From Rhodospirillaceae bacterium (GTDB lineage: Bacteria > Pseudomonadota > Alphaproteobacteria > Rhodospirillales > Rhodospirillaceae): DNA of 33,962 bases. The DNA is taken from NCBI GenBank assembly GCA_009694245.1, contig SHVO01000014.1, positions 1 to 33,962 on the forward strand, given 5' to 3'. Of the stretch, positions 1 through 6,732 are shown in pieces. The notes under the pieces were generated by a model, which saw only the letters and a program-made list of their open reading frames with translations, made no database searches and was not told the DNA's origin. Position 1 is the first letter of the stretch; each line of letters starts with the position of its first letter. A program made the position numbers and the translations under genes.

Positions 1-362
1 TGAGGGTGACGCCACGGGTAGCAGCAGGCGGCTGCGGTGTTTGGTCCAAGGCCATATGCGACATGTCAGTCAGGAGACGCCGCGCGCGGGGGTTTTCCTG
101 CGCCGATTATCACCTAAAAGTGTTCGGGCGCCTTCAACCAAATGCCCGCTCGACAGTGTTTTAACCGCCGTGATCGACCCGGTAACCGCCCTTAAGCCCA
201 TAATTCCAGAGCGTCGTTGCCCTAGGCGCGCCGGCAATCAGCCATGAACCGGCGCGCGCGCCGGTCCGGGGCCAACCCCCGGTGTCTAGATTGCCGGGGC
301 GGGCGGCGGCGATTTACGCCATACTCAACCCTACGCTCGGAATTGCAGCCAGGAGGTGTGCC
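1..362. other. Left-edge region without a recognisable gene
   Basis: I see no credible gene here: the open frames present have atypical, Arg/Pro-rich composition and no ribosome binding site. An 18-bp perfect palindrome (ACCGGCGCGCGCGCCGGT) lies at 248-265. The last bases carry the AGGAGG-like site of the next gene. Any promoter for that gene should lie here, but I cannot name a convincing -35/-10 pair. Confidence 0.4.
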
Positions 363-974
363 ATGCGCTCTGTCACCAGATCAGCGATTCTCGCCGGGTT
401 CGCCTTCGCCTTGGTCATGCAGGCCCACGCCGCCAAAGCCGTGGTGATTGTGCTCGGCAACGGCCTCGCGCAGAGTTGCTATGAAGCGGCCTTAGCCATC
501 TCCAAGGGGCTGGTCTACTTTCCGCCGGTAATCACCGGCACTTTGATCGACTTGAAGCCCATACAGCTTTGCACCTCGGCCCTTGAAGAAGGCGACCTCT
601 CCGGGCGGGATTTGGCCGGGACGCTGGTCAACCGCGGCGTGCTCCAGTTTATCGAAGCCGGCTACGCCGCGTCCTTGAAGGATTTCGACCAGGCCCTGCG
701 CTACGACGATTCCATCGGCGAAGCCCATGCCAATCGCGGCGCGGCGCTGGTCGCCCTGAAGCGCTGGGCCGACAGCATTTCGGCGATCGACAAGGGCATC
801 GCGCTCGGGAGCGCCGAACTGGAAAAGTCCTACTACAACCGCGCCATCGCCAACGAGGAACTCGGCAACGTCAAAGGCGCCTACTACGATTATCAGAAGG
901 CCCTGGAACTGAAGCCCGGTTGGGAAGCGCCGACCCAGCAGCTGACGCGCTTCACGGTTCGTAAGAAGAGCTGA
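363..974 (+). CDS. Exported TPR-repeat protein
   Basis: The protein has 203 residues. An N-terminal signal peptide (MRSVTRSAILAGFAFALVMQ, cleavage probably near AHA-A) marks it for export to the periplasm. The body has three to four tetratricopeptide-like helical repeats: the segment LVNRGVLQFIEAGYAASLKD begins one, ANRGAALVALKRWADSISA another, and YYNRAIANEELGNVKGAYYD a third. TPRs form a superhelical protein-binding scaffold, so a role as an adaptor is inferred; no enzyme domain is visible. The ATG at 363 is chosen because AGGAGG lies 6-7 bases upstream and the signal peptide begins there; the frame is open further upstream to 282 but with no site. It is monocistronic, with nothing nearby indicating a pathway. 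Confidence 0.75.
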   Translation: MRSVTRSAILAGFAFALVMQAHAAKAVVIVLGNGLAQSCYEAALAISKGLVYFPPVITGTLIDLKPIQLCTSALEEGDLSGRDLAGTLVNRGVLQFIEAGYAASLKDFDQALRYDDSIGEAHANRGAALVALKRWADSISAIDKGIALGSAELEKSYYNRAIANEELGNVKGAYYDYQKALELKPGWEAPTQQLTRFTVRKKS

Positions 975-1070
975 AAACTTCAGGGAACGGGGCGAGGCCG
1001 CCGATTTATATTTGGTCGGCGTTTACCGCCTCAACACAATTGCGCCATCTTGCTCGCGCTAAACTGGGTC

Positions 1071-1304
1071 ATGGATATTTTCCGTAACACAGCGTTCGCG
1101 CTCGGCGCGGTTCTCGCCGCGGGATTTATTTCCGGCGCCGCCGAAGCCGCCTGCACCTGCGTCTGCGTCGAGGGCGCGCCCCGCGCTCAATGCCCAAGCA
1201 TTCTCGAAACGCCGCCGGTTTGTCCCTTAAGCGTTTGCGCGACCGGCGGGTCCACGGCCAAGTCGCCGCCGATTGACCTGACCGATTTTCTGTACCAGTC
1301 GTGA
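1071..1304 (+). CDS. Small exported Cys-rich protein
   Basis: The predicted product has 77 residues and I do not recognise the family. The first ~28 residues form a signal peptide (hydrophobic stretch FALGAVLAAGFISGA, then AEA-A). The mature part is short, with Cys in closely spaced pairs (ACTCVCVEG, then APRAQC, PVCPLSVC), which would suit disulfide bonding or metal binding in the periplasm. ATG 1071 is preferred over an in-frame TTG at 1050; neither has a strong ribosome binding site. The frame ends at a TGA at 1302-1304. The clean signal peptide is the main argument that this is a real gene. Confidence 0.5.
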   Translation: MDIFRNTAFALGAVLAAGFISGAAEAACTCVCVEGAPRAQCPSILETPPVCPLSVCATGGSTAKSPPIDLTDFLYQS

Positions 1305-1322
1305 TGTTAGTTTACTGCATGA

Positions 1323-1676
1323 TTGGGCTCTGATCGAGTGGTGTTGGGATTGGTCTATAGGCCACCGGCGCCGGTGGCCTATAGCCGAGCGCCGAATGGG
1401 GGCGCCTGGTGCAGCCCCGCCCGCTGGCTGAAGGAGGGCCGCTGGAACGACGCGCCGGCGGCGTCGGTCGCGGGCGGCGATGAAGCGCCCCGGGCCGGCG
1501 GGCGCAACGCCGACCAATGGCGCTGGGCGGCAAAAATGTTGGCCGCGAAAAAATACTGGCCGCCGAGTTTCGGGCCGGAACCGGGTCTCATTGGCTGTGA
1601 ATGCCCGCGGGAAATGCTCGAGGAATTTCGCATCGAGCATCAGCCTTCACCGCCTAACCAAAGGAATCATTCATGA
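1323..1676 (+). pseudogene. C-terminal remnant resembling a phage replication/DNA-binding protein
   Basis: The frame is open for 117 codons but only the part from about codon 26 looks like protein: ...GGAWCSPARWLKEGRWNDAP..., then QWRWAAKMLA, PPSFGPEPGLIGCECPREML. This pattern (a Trp-rich 'P..WL..GRW.D' element, a linker, then 'W...WGP.PG..GC..P..LL') resembles the C-terminal tail of helix-turn-helix replication-initiator-like proteins of prophages; the assignment is from memory of that pattern. The N-terminal DNA-binding part is missing and the upstream sequence runs into a 30-bp palindrome, so I call it a truncated remnant. Its TGA overlaps the next ATG (ATGA at 1674), the arrangement expected of two coupled phage genes. 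Confidence 0.4.
1355..1384. repeat. Perfect 30-bp palindrome
   Basis: The 15-base half CTATAGGCCACCGGC is followed directly by its exact reverse complement, with no loop. It sits between the small Cys-rich gene and the phage-remnant frames. It could be a protein-binding operator, a cruciform, or the edge of an inserted element; nothing in the sequence decides between these. Confidence 0.85.
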
Positions 1677-2190
1677 GCCGACCAGCCGGCAAATACGGCA
1701 GCAAGCGCGGGCGCCCGCGCAGCAACCGCCCCGAAGTGGACTTGGGCACGCCCGAGCTGCGCATGAAACGCTTGGCGGCCTTAGGCGCGCCCCGCGGCCC
1801 AACTGGCCGGCGCCCGATCCCACGGCGGCCGAAAACGCCCTCGGGGTAGTATTGTGGCAGGGCTTCCTGCACAGCGACTACGAGCAGGCCAAGCGCATGC
1901 ACGACGCCGGCGTCAGCTTCTGCGGCTGGTGGGTGCTGGTCCATCCCAAAACCTTCACGCAAGGGACGTTGGGGCGTTTCGCGGCCGGCGGCTCGACGGT
2001 GGTCGATAGCGAAGCCGCCGAGGTCAACCTCAAATCGGCGAGCGCTTACATCGGCAAGGAGCGCGCCGTGCTCGATGCCGTGATCAACACCTGCGTCTAC
2101 CAGCGCGCCAACCCGCGCCAGATGGAAAAACCGCGCACCGGGCTGTGCCAGCTGATCGAGTGGCAAAAGCAGGGGAAACGGGTGAGGTGA
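1674..2190 (+). pseudogene. Frameshifted phage-type protein of unknown function
   Basis: From ATG 1674 the product begins MSRPAGKYGSKRGRPRSNRP and continues VDLGTPELRMKRLAALGAPR, then runs out of frame to a TAG near 1849. The +1 frame takes over at about 1785-1810 and continues PNWPAPDPTAAENALGVVLW through ...LIEWQKQ to the TGA at 2188-2190. Both halves have protein-like composition and join sensibly, so one base has probably been gained in the GC-rich run near GCCCCGCGGCCC. The joined product would be about 171 residues. The basic Gly/Arg/Pro start followed by DLGTPEL recalls small proteins near phage replication genes, but I cannot name a function. It may be a true pseudogene or a sequencing error. 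Confidence 0.5.
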
Positions 2191-2292
2191 GGGGGCCTCG
2201 ACACCTGCCGCTGGCCGGTTCCCCGGGGCTTTTTGCGGGCAGGCAGGGGCCTGAAAATGCTCTACCATGCGCTTCAGTTGTCGGGGAATTCC

Positions 2293-2301
2293 GGGGGGGG
2301 G
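2293..2301. repeat. G9 homopolymer upstream of the MatC-like start
   Basis: Nine consecutive G residues end three bases before ATG 2305, exactly where the ribosome binding site should be. A run of this length is prone to slippage, which would change the spacing or strength of the Shine-Dalgarno region of the carrier gene. Confidence 0.8.
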
Positions 2302-2304
2302 TAA

Positions 2305-3582
2305 ATGTTCGCGCATATCGCATCGATTGGCGGCCTGATCATCATGTTCGCGATCGCGACCATGCTGCCCATCAACATGGGCGCGATCGCGCTGGCGGCG
2401 GCGTTCATTGTCGGCACGGTCTTTGTCGACATGCCGGTCGCGGCCATCCTCGCCGGTTTTCCCGGCGATCTGTTCGTCACCCTGGTCGGCATCACCTATC
2501 TTTTCGCCATGGCCCAGAACAACGGCACGGTCGATCTTCTGGTGCACTGGGGCGTCAAGGCGACCGGCAGGCGCACCGGCGTGATTCCCTGGGTGATGTT
2601 CGCCGTGGCGGCGACGCTCACCTCCATCGGCGCCGTCAGCCCCGGCGCTGTCGCGATCATCGCGCCGATCGCCTTGCGCTTCGCCGTGCAGCACGGCATC
2701 AACCCGATGCTCATGGGGCTGATGGTGATTCACGGCGCCCAGGCCGGCGGTTTCTCGCCGATCAGCATCTTCGGCGGCATCACCAACCAAGTTGTCGAAC
2801 GGGCGGGCATCGCGGGTAACCAGACCGTGATGTTCCTCGCGAGCCTCGGTTTCAACTTCGCCATCGCCGTGGTGGTCTCGCTGGTTTTCCGCTCGGACGG
2901 TCATGGCCTGGGCAACGCAGCGCCGGCTGACTCCAACCCGGGCGCCAAACCCATGGCGGCCGACGCCGGCGCGCTGACGCCCGGCACGCTAACTCCCGAG
3001 AGGGCGCTAACTCTCGCAGCGCTGCTCGCGCTCGCCGTCGGCGCGCTGGCCTTCAATCTCAATGTCGGTTTTGTCGCCATGACCGCCGCCGTGGTGCTGG
3101 CCTTGTGTTTCCCCATGGCGCAGAAGGGCACCGTCGAGAAAGCCGCCTGGTCGACGGTGCTTCTGATCTGCGGCGTGATCACTTACATCGGCGTACTTCA
3201 GAAGGCGGGCACGATCGATTGGATCGGCGAGGCGGCCTCGCAGCTGGGCCAGCCGCTGTTGGCCGTGCTGCTGCTCTGTTACGTCGCCGGCATCGTCTCG
3301 TCCTTCGCCTCCTCGACCGGCGTGTTGGGCGCGACCATCCCCTTGGCCGTGCCGCTCCTGGCCCAGGGCGAGTTGAGCGCGATCGGCGTGGTTGCCGCCA
3401 TCGCGGTCTCGACCACGATTGTCGACGCGAGCCCGTTCTCGACCAACGGCGCCTTGGTGCTGGCCAATATCGAGGCGGATAAACGCGAACGCTTCCTCAA
3501 AACCCTTTTGATCTACGCCGCCGTGGTCACCGCTGTCGGGCCGGGCCTGACGTGGCTCGCGTTCGTGTTGCCGGGCCTCTAG
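2305..3582 (+). CDS. MatC-like dicarboxylate/malonate carrier, SLC13-type permease
   Basis: This 425-residue inner-membrane protein has about 11-12 hydrophobic segments and the appearance of the MatC family (dicarboxylate carrier, ion-transporter superfamily), which imports C3-C4 dicarboxylates such as malonate. The N-terminal half contains a MatC_N-like region (IATMLPINMGAIALAAAFIV and GFPGDLFVTLVGITYLFAMA), a conserved GAVSPGAVAIIAPIAL re-entrant-like motif and GGFSPISIFGGITN. A hydrophilic loop around residues 200-225 separates the halves; the C-terminal half repeats the pattern with STTIVDASPFSTNGAL. Length and topology look complete. The start has a poly-G run as its only Shine-Dalgarno candidate. 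The truncated SRAP gene begins 5 bases after the stop. No malonate decarboxylase genes are nearby, so the substrate is inferred from family only. Confidence 0.85.
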   Translation: MFAHIASIGGLIIMFAIATMLPINMGAIALAAAFIVGTVFVDMPVAAILAGFPGDLFVTLVGITYLFAMAQNNGTVDLLVHWGVKATGRRTGVIPWVMFAVAATLTSIGAVSPGAVAIIAPIALRFAVQHGINPMLMGLMVIHGAQAGGFSPISIFGGITNQVVERAGIAGNQTVMFLASLGFNFAIAVVVSLVFRSDGHGLGNAAPADSNPGAKPMAADAGALTPGTLTPERALTLAALLALAVGALAFNLNVGFVAMTAAVVLALCFPMAQKGTVEKAAWSTVLLICGVITYIGVLQKAGTIDWIGEAASQLGQPLLAVLLLCYVAGIVSSFASSTGVLGATIPLAVPLLAQGELSAIGVVAAIAVSTTIVDASPFSTNGALVLANIEADKRERFLKTLLIYAAVVTAVGPGLTWLAFVLPGL

Positions 3583-3586
3583 GCCG

Positions 3587-3946
3587 ATGTGCGGCCGCGC
3601 ACGGCTTCCGGCGGATTACTCCGAAATCAAGATCGCGTTCGGGCTGGGCGACGCGCCCGCGCGCGAAGGCGCGCATCTTAAAGACGGCGGCCCTTCGGCC
3701 GCGCCCAACTTCCCGCCGTCGTGGAACATCGCGCCCATCCACAACCGGATGCCGGTGATTCTGGCGCGCGCCGACTGGCCGGCCTGGCTGGGCGAAACCC
3801 CGGCCGACGAGGCCGAACTGAAGGCGCTGCTGCGGCCCTATCCTTCCCAGGAGATGCATCTCTGGCCGGTGGATAAACGCGTCGGCAATGTGCGCAACAA
3901 CGATGCTTCCCTGGTGGAGAGAGTCGAGATCGCCGGTCTTGGGTAA
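3587..3946 (+). pseudogene. Internally deleted SRAP (YedK/HMCES-like) DNA-protein crosslink gene
   Basis: SRAP proteins use the Cys exposed after Met1 removal to cross-link abasic sites in single-stranded DNA. This 119-residue frame starts MCGRARLPADYSEIKIAFGL and ends with a normal SRAP tail (HNRMPVIL..., WPVDKRVGNVRNNDASLVE). The family is usually about 220-250 residues. The N-terminal block APNFPPSWNIAP is joined directly to HNRMP, so about 100-110 central residues are gone, including the conserved Asn and Glu of the active site; Cys2 and the His of HNRMP remain. There is also an extra insert at residues ~24-39 (PAREGAHLKDGGPSAA), which is the translation of a double-hairpin repeat. The deletion is in frame and the reading frame is otherwise clean, so a short product could be made, but catalysis is unlikely. 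Confidence 0.75.
3659..3702 (-). repeat. Double-hairpin repeat, copy inside the SRAP frame
   Basis: On the minus strand this reads GCGGCC-GAAG-GGCCGC, then CGTCTTTAAGAT, then GCGCGC-CTTC-GCGCGC: two 6-bp stems with GAAG and CTTC loops. The same architecture occurs at 7788-7833 and 9682-9727 and, diverged, at 5779-5829. Here it lies in frame inside a protein-coding gene and supplies about 14-16 codons absent from the usual SRAP pattern. Confidence 0.75.
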
Positions 3947-4033
3947 GTCAAACCGGTGTTCAGGAGTGACGGGATAGAGTATCAACATTGACCGCAATCG
4001 CTGACCGTCATCGACGGTGACAGGGGGGAAGCC

Positions 4034-4303
4034 ATGAGTTCGCCAGCTCGTGAGGTTCAGCCGCTCGACAAACGCGGCGTCTTTTTCGCGGTGATCGTCA
4101 TCGCGCTCGCCGGGGTATTCGAGACCGTCATGTACTCAGCGCCTGGCGTCTTCGCCCGGCCGCTGTGGGCGGGCAGCGCGCTGACGCTCGCGCTGGTTCT
4201 GGGATTCCTCTCCTTCCTGATCCCGGTGGTTATCGCCTGGCTGATCTGCCGCAAGGACGCGCCGAGCATGGCCTCGCAATCTAATCCGGGAACACGGCCA
4301 TGA
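4034..4303 (+). CDS. DUF485-like small membrane partner of the symporter
   Basis: The product has 89 residues with two predicted transmembrane helices (GVFFAVIVIALAGVFETVMY and ALTLALVLGFLSFLIPVVIA) and ends in a short polar tail after WLICRKDAP. Size, topology and position directly before an ActP-like symporter match the DUF485/YjcH proteins that accompany sodium:solute symporters, although sequence similarity to the family core is only moderate by eye. Its TGA overlaps the symporter ATG (ATGA at 4300-4303), so the two are translationally coupled and probably act together. A run of G (GGGGGGAAGCC) just before ATG 4034 is a good ribosome binding site, and a small stem (ACCGTC/GACGGT, 4004-4018) lies just upstream of it. 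Confidence 0.65.
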   Translation: MSSPAREVQPLDKRGVFFAVIVIALAGVFETVMYSAPGVFARPLWAGSALTLALVLGFLSFLIPVVIAWLICRKDAPSMASQSNPGTRP

Positions 4304-5808
4304 GCTTTACCGTCAGCCCGGTGGCGATCGTTTTCTTCTTCGCGGTGATCGCCGTGACCCTCGGCATCACCTATTGGGCGGCGAAACGCAGTCATACGAC
4401 CTCGGAACTCTACGCCGCCGGCGGGCGGATCAACGCCTGGCAGAACGGCTGGGCAGTGGCGGGCGACATCCTGTCGGCGGCCGTGCTTTTGGGCGGCGTC
4501 GGCATGTTCTTCACTTCTGGCTACGATGCCGTGCTTTATGCCTTCCCGGTGCTGATGGGCATCGTCATCGCGCTCGGCCTAGTCGCGGGCCCCATGCGCC
4601 GGCTGGGGCGGTTCACCTTCACCGACGCCGCCGCCATCGGTTTGTCGCCGGTGCCGATCCGGATCATCGCGGCCTTGAGCACGCTCGCCGTCCTTCTGAT
4701 GTACTTGACCGCGCAAATGCTCGGCGCCGGCGGGCTGATCCAGATCCTCTTCGGGATTCCCTTCGCGGTGGCGGTGACCATCGTCGGCCTGCTGATGGTG
4801 ATCTACGTCGCCTTCGGCGGCATGCTCGCGACCACCTGGGTGCAGATCACCAAGGCCGTGCTGCTGGTCACCGGCATCTCGCTGCTCGGGATTCTGGCGC
4901 TGGCGCAAACCGACTTTTCGCTCGACCAGCTATATGCGCGCGCGATCTCGGTCCATCGTCTCGGCGCCAATCTGATGCAGCCCGGCGGCTTGGGGCTTTC
5001 GCGCATCGAGGCAACCTCGCTGACCATGGCCTTTGCCTTCGGCATCCCGGGCATGCCGCATCTGCTCATGCGCTTTTTCACCGTCCCCGATCCGGTGACG
5101 GCGCGGCGCTCGCTGGTCGTCGGCATCTCGGTCATGGCCTTCACCTTCGTGCTGATCTACCTCGTGCTGGGACCGGCCGGCGTCGCCTTCGTCACCGACA
5201 ATCCGGCCTTTGCCACGGCGTCGGGCGGCGTGCAGGGCGGCACCAACATGGTCGTGCTTCACCTGGCGCGGAGCGTCGGCGGCGACGTGATCTTCGGGCT
5301 GATCGCCGCCGTGGCCTTTGCCACCATCCTCGCGGTGGTCTCCGGGATAACCGTCGCCGCGGCCTCGGCCTTGTCGCACGATCTCTACGTCCACGTGTTC
5401 GCGCGCGGGCGGGCTGACGAGCGGCGTGAGACGATCATCTTCCGCGGGTCCTGCGTGGTCATCGGCGCGGCCGGCATCGGCCTCGGCATCGCCTTCCAGG
5501 GCCAGAACATCCTGTTCCTTACCGGCCTGTTGTTCTCGATCGCGGCCAGTTCGTGCTTTCCCATGCTGGTAATGGCGATGTTCTGGTCGCGGCTGACGAC
5601 GGCGGGCGCGGTCGCGGGCGGCGCCGTCGGGCTCGGCTTGTCGGTGGGGCTGATCATCATCGGACCCAGTGTCTGGGTACAGGTGCTGGGCAACGCCGTA
5701 GCCATTATTCCCCTGAGCCAGCCCGCGATCATTTCCGTCCCGGCGGCCTTCGCGACCATGGTGATCGTCTCGTGGCTCGGACGGCGCACGAAGACCGTCC
5801 TTACATAG
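4300..5808 (+). CDS. Sodium:solute symporter, ActP-like (SSS family)
   Basis: This 502-residue inner-membrane protein has about 13 hydrophobic helices and belongs to the sodium:solute symporter family; the ActP subgroup imports acetate and other small monocarboxylates. Typical signatures are TSELYAAGGRINAWQNGWAV in the first loop, AGDILSAAVLLGGVGMFF, DAAAIGLSPVPIRIIAALST, FGGMLATTWVQITKAVLL and the long helix FGIPGMPHLLMRFFTVPDP. The MxHLLMRFFTVPD block is characteristic of the ActP/acetate branch. The length is near the 500-550 usual for the group and both ends look intact. It is coupled to the preceding DUF485-like gene by ATGA overlap. The last codons and stop lie within a diverged copy of the double-hairpin repeat. 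The substrate is inferred. Confidence 0.85.
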   Translation: MSFTVSPVAIVFFFAVIAVTLGITYWAAKRSHTTSELYAAGGRINAWQNGWAVAGDILSAAVLLGGVGMFFTSGYDAVLYAFPVLMGIVIALGLVAGPMRRLGRFTFTDAAAIGLSPVPIRIIAALSTLAVLLMYLTAQMLGAGGLIQILFGIPFAVAVTIVGLLMVIYVAFGGMLATTWVQITKAVLLVTGISLLGILALAQTDFSLDQLYARAISVHRLGANLMQPGGLGLSRIEATSLTMAFAFGIPGMPHLLMRFFTVPDPVTARRSLVVGISVMAFTFVLIYLVLGPAGVAFVTDNPAFATASGGVQGGTNMVVLHLARSVGGDVIFGLIAAVAFATILAVVSGITVAAASALSHDLYVHVFARGRADERRETIIFRGSCVVIGAAGIGLGIAFQGQNILFLTGLLFSIAASSCFPMLVMAMFWSRLTTAGAVAGGAVGLGLSVGLIIIGPSVWVQVLGNAVAIIPLSQPAIISVPAAFATMVIVSWLGRRTKTVLT

Positions 5809-5829
5809 ATGCGCGCCTTCGCGCGCCGG
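5779..5829 (+). repeat. Double-hairpin repeat, diverged copy at the symporter 3' end
   Basis: The second hairpin, GCGCGC-CTTC-GCGCGC (5811-5826), is identical to the copy at 9709-9724 and is preceded by the shared TTACATAGAT-like spacer. The first half is diverged but keeps GAAG (5790-5793) between possible arms GGACGG and CCGTCC. The repeat spans the symporter stop codon, so it may also form the 3' end of that mRNA. Confidence 0.6.
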
Positions 5830-5843
5830 CGTAGGCCCGAAAA

Positions 5844-5875
5844 TTGACTTGACGTCTGTTGGCAATTATACCAAC
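5844..5875 (+). promoter_or_regulatory. Promoter and probable antitoxin operator for the toxin-antitoxin pair
   Basis: A TTGACT -35 (5844-5849), a 17-base spacer and a TATACC -10 (5867-5872) make a good sigma-70 promoter. An inverted repeat GTTGG-N8-CCAAC (5858-5875) overlaps the -10, the usual place for autorepression by an HTH antitoxin. The toxin start is about 30 bases downstream. Confidence 0.65.
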
Positions 5876-5901
5876 ATTCATCAGGCGTGTGGAGGAGGAG
5901 A

Positions 5902-6243
5902 ATGCGGGCAACCCGGCCGGTTTCATGGCTCACGCCGGCGCTAAAAGCCTTCGGGGAATTTCCCGAAGGCGCGCGCGAAATCATGCTCGACGCGTTGAGC
6001 ATCGCCGCTGAGGGCGGTAAGGCTGCAATTGTCAAGCCGATGAAGGGGGGCGGGTCCGGGGTTTTTTAGGTGGCCGTGCCCTATCGCGGCAATGCTTTTC
6101 GGTTGGTCTACGCGGTGCAACTCGGAGACGAGCTTTGGGTGATTCATGCGTTTCAGAAGAAATCGAAGCGCGGCATCAGGACGCCGCAAAACGAGATTGT
6201 ATTGATCAAGGACAGATTACGGCGATTGAAGGAGATGTTGTGA
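5902..6243 (+). pseudogene. Gp49/HigB-family (RelE-like) toxin with an in-frame amber codon
   Basis: The family consists of ribosome-associated mRNA interferases (phage-derived Gp49-like/HigB). The frame from ATG 5902, after a GGAGGAGG site, reads ...FPEGAREIMLDALSIAAEGG, ...VKPMKGGGSGVF, then TAG at 6067-6069, and continues in the same frame VAVPYRGNAFRLVYAVQLGD, ELWVIHAFQKKSKRGIRTP to TGA 6241-6243. Family members normally have Glu at the stop position (GSGVFE), so GAG to TAG is the simplest change. Without the stop it would be a normal 113-residue toxin. All downstream motifs, including the basic HAFQKKSKRGI segment, are preserved, suggesting a recent lesion or a sequencing error. The TGA overlaps the antitoxin ATG (TGATG). 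Confidence 0.8.
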
Positions 6244-6566
6244 TGAAAAAGGAATCACTTGAACTGATCCGTAAGAGCGGAAACATCTATCGAGATTTCA
6301 AAATGGCGGATGCCGACGCCCGTCAGTTGAAGGCTCTTCTGGCCGCTGAAATCATCAAAACTCTCGATAAGGGCGGATTGAGCGTGAGAAAGGCGCAAGG
6401 ACTCACGGGGATTGATGCCGGAGACTTCTCCCGCGTCCGTAACGCTGATTTTCGGCGCATCAGCGTTGAACGACTTATGGCGATGATTAATCGGCTCGGG
6501 TCACGGGTCGACGTGAAGGTCAAAGTGCGGCGCACCGCAGCGGGCGAGCACCGCGTGCCGGCGTAG
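6243..6566 (+). CDS. HTH antitoxin of the HigA/XRE type
   Basis: This 107-residue protein has a helix-turn-helix in the middle (AAEIIKTLDKGGLSVRKAQG, LTGIDAGDFSRVRN, FRRISVERLMAMINRLG) and ends with a beta-strand-like VDVKVKVRR. This matches the XRE-like 'HTH_37' antitoxins that follow Gp49-family toxins; they bind and neutralise the toxin and repress the shared promoter. ATG 6243 overlaps the toxin stop. It seems intact although its toxin is interrupted, as expected when the toxin decays first. The likely operator is the inverted repeat at 5858-5875. Confidence 0.85.
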   Translation: MKKESLELIRKSGNIYRDFKMADADARQLKALLAAEIIKTLDKGGLSVRKAQGLTGIDAGDFSRVRNADFRRISVERLMAMINRLGSRVDVKVKVRRTAAGEHRVPA

Positions 6567-6583
6567 GCGTAACCCAGGGCGCG

Positions 6584-6670
6584 GATAATTAGGGTCGGAG
6601 TAAAAATCCGCTCGCCGTTCACGCAAGACGCGACAATGGTGCGTGGATTTTTACTCCGACCCTAATTATC
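6584..6670. repeat. 87-bp element with 26-bp perfect inverted repeats
   Basis: Arms at 6584-6609 and 6645-6670 are exact reverse complements; they begin GATAATTAGGGTCGGAGT and end in a run of A then TCC. A 35-base loop separates them. The AATTAGGGTC..GAGTAAAAA arm resembles the hairpins found next to REP-associated tyrosine transposases, so this may be a REPIN/MITE-like element; no transposase is nearby. It lies between convergent genes and could act as a bidirectional terminator. Confidence 0.75.
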
Positions 6671-6732
6671 GTCACTACCACTTCAAGCTAAAATCATCCC
6701 GCTCTGGCACTCCGCGAGAACGTCCGTCCGGT

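Noticed and set aside
999-1021. Possible terminator hairpin (CGCCGA..TCGGCG) after the first TPR gene
   Set aside because: The 6-bp stem has an 11-base AT-rich loop and is followed by only three T, too weak to call.
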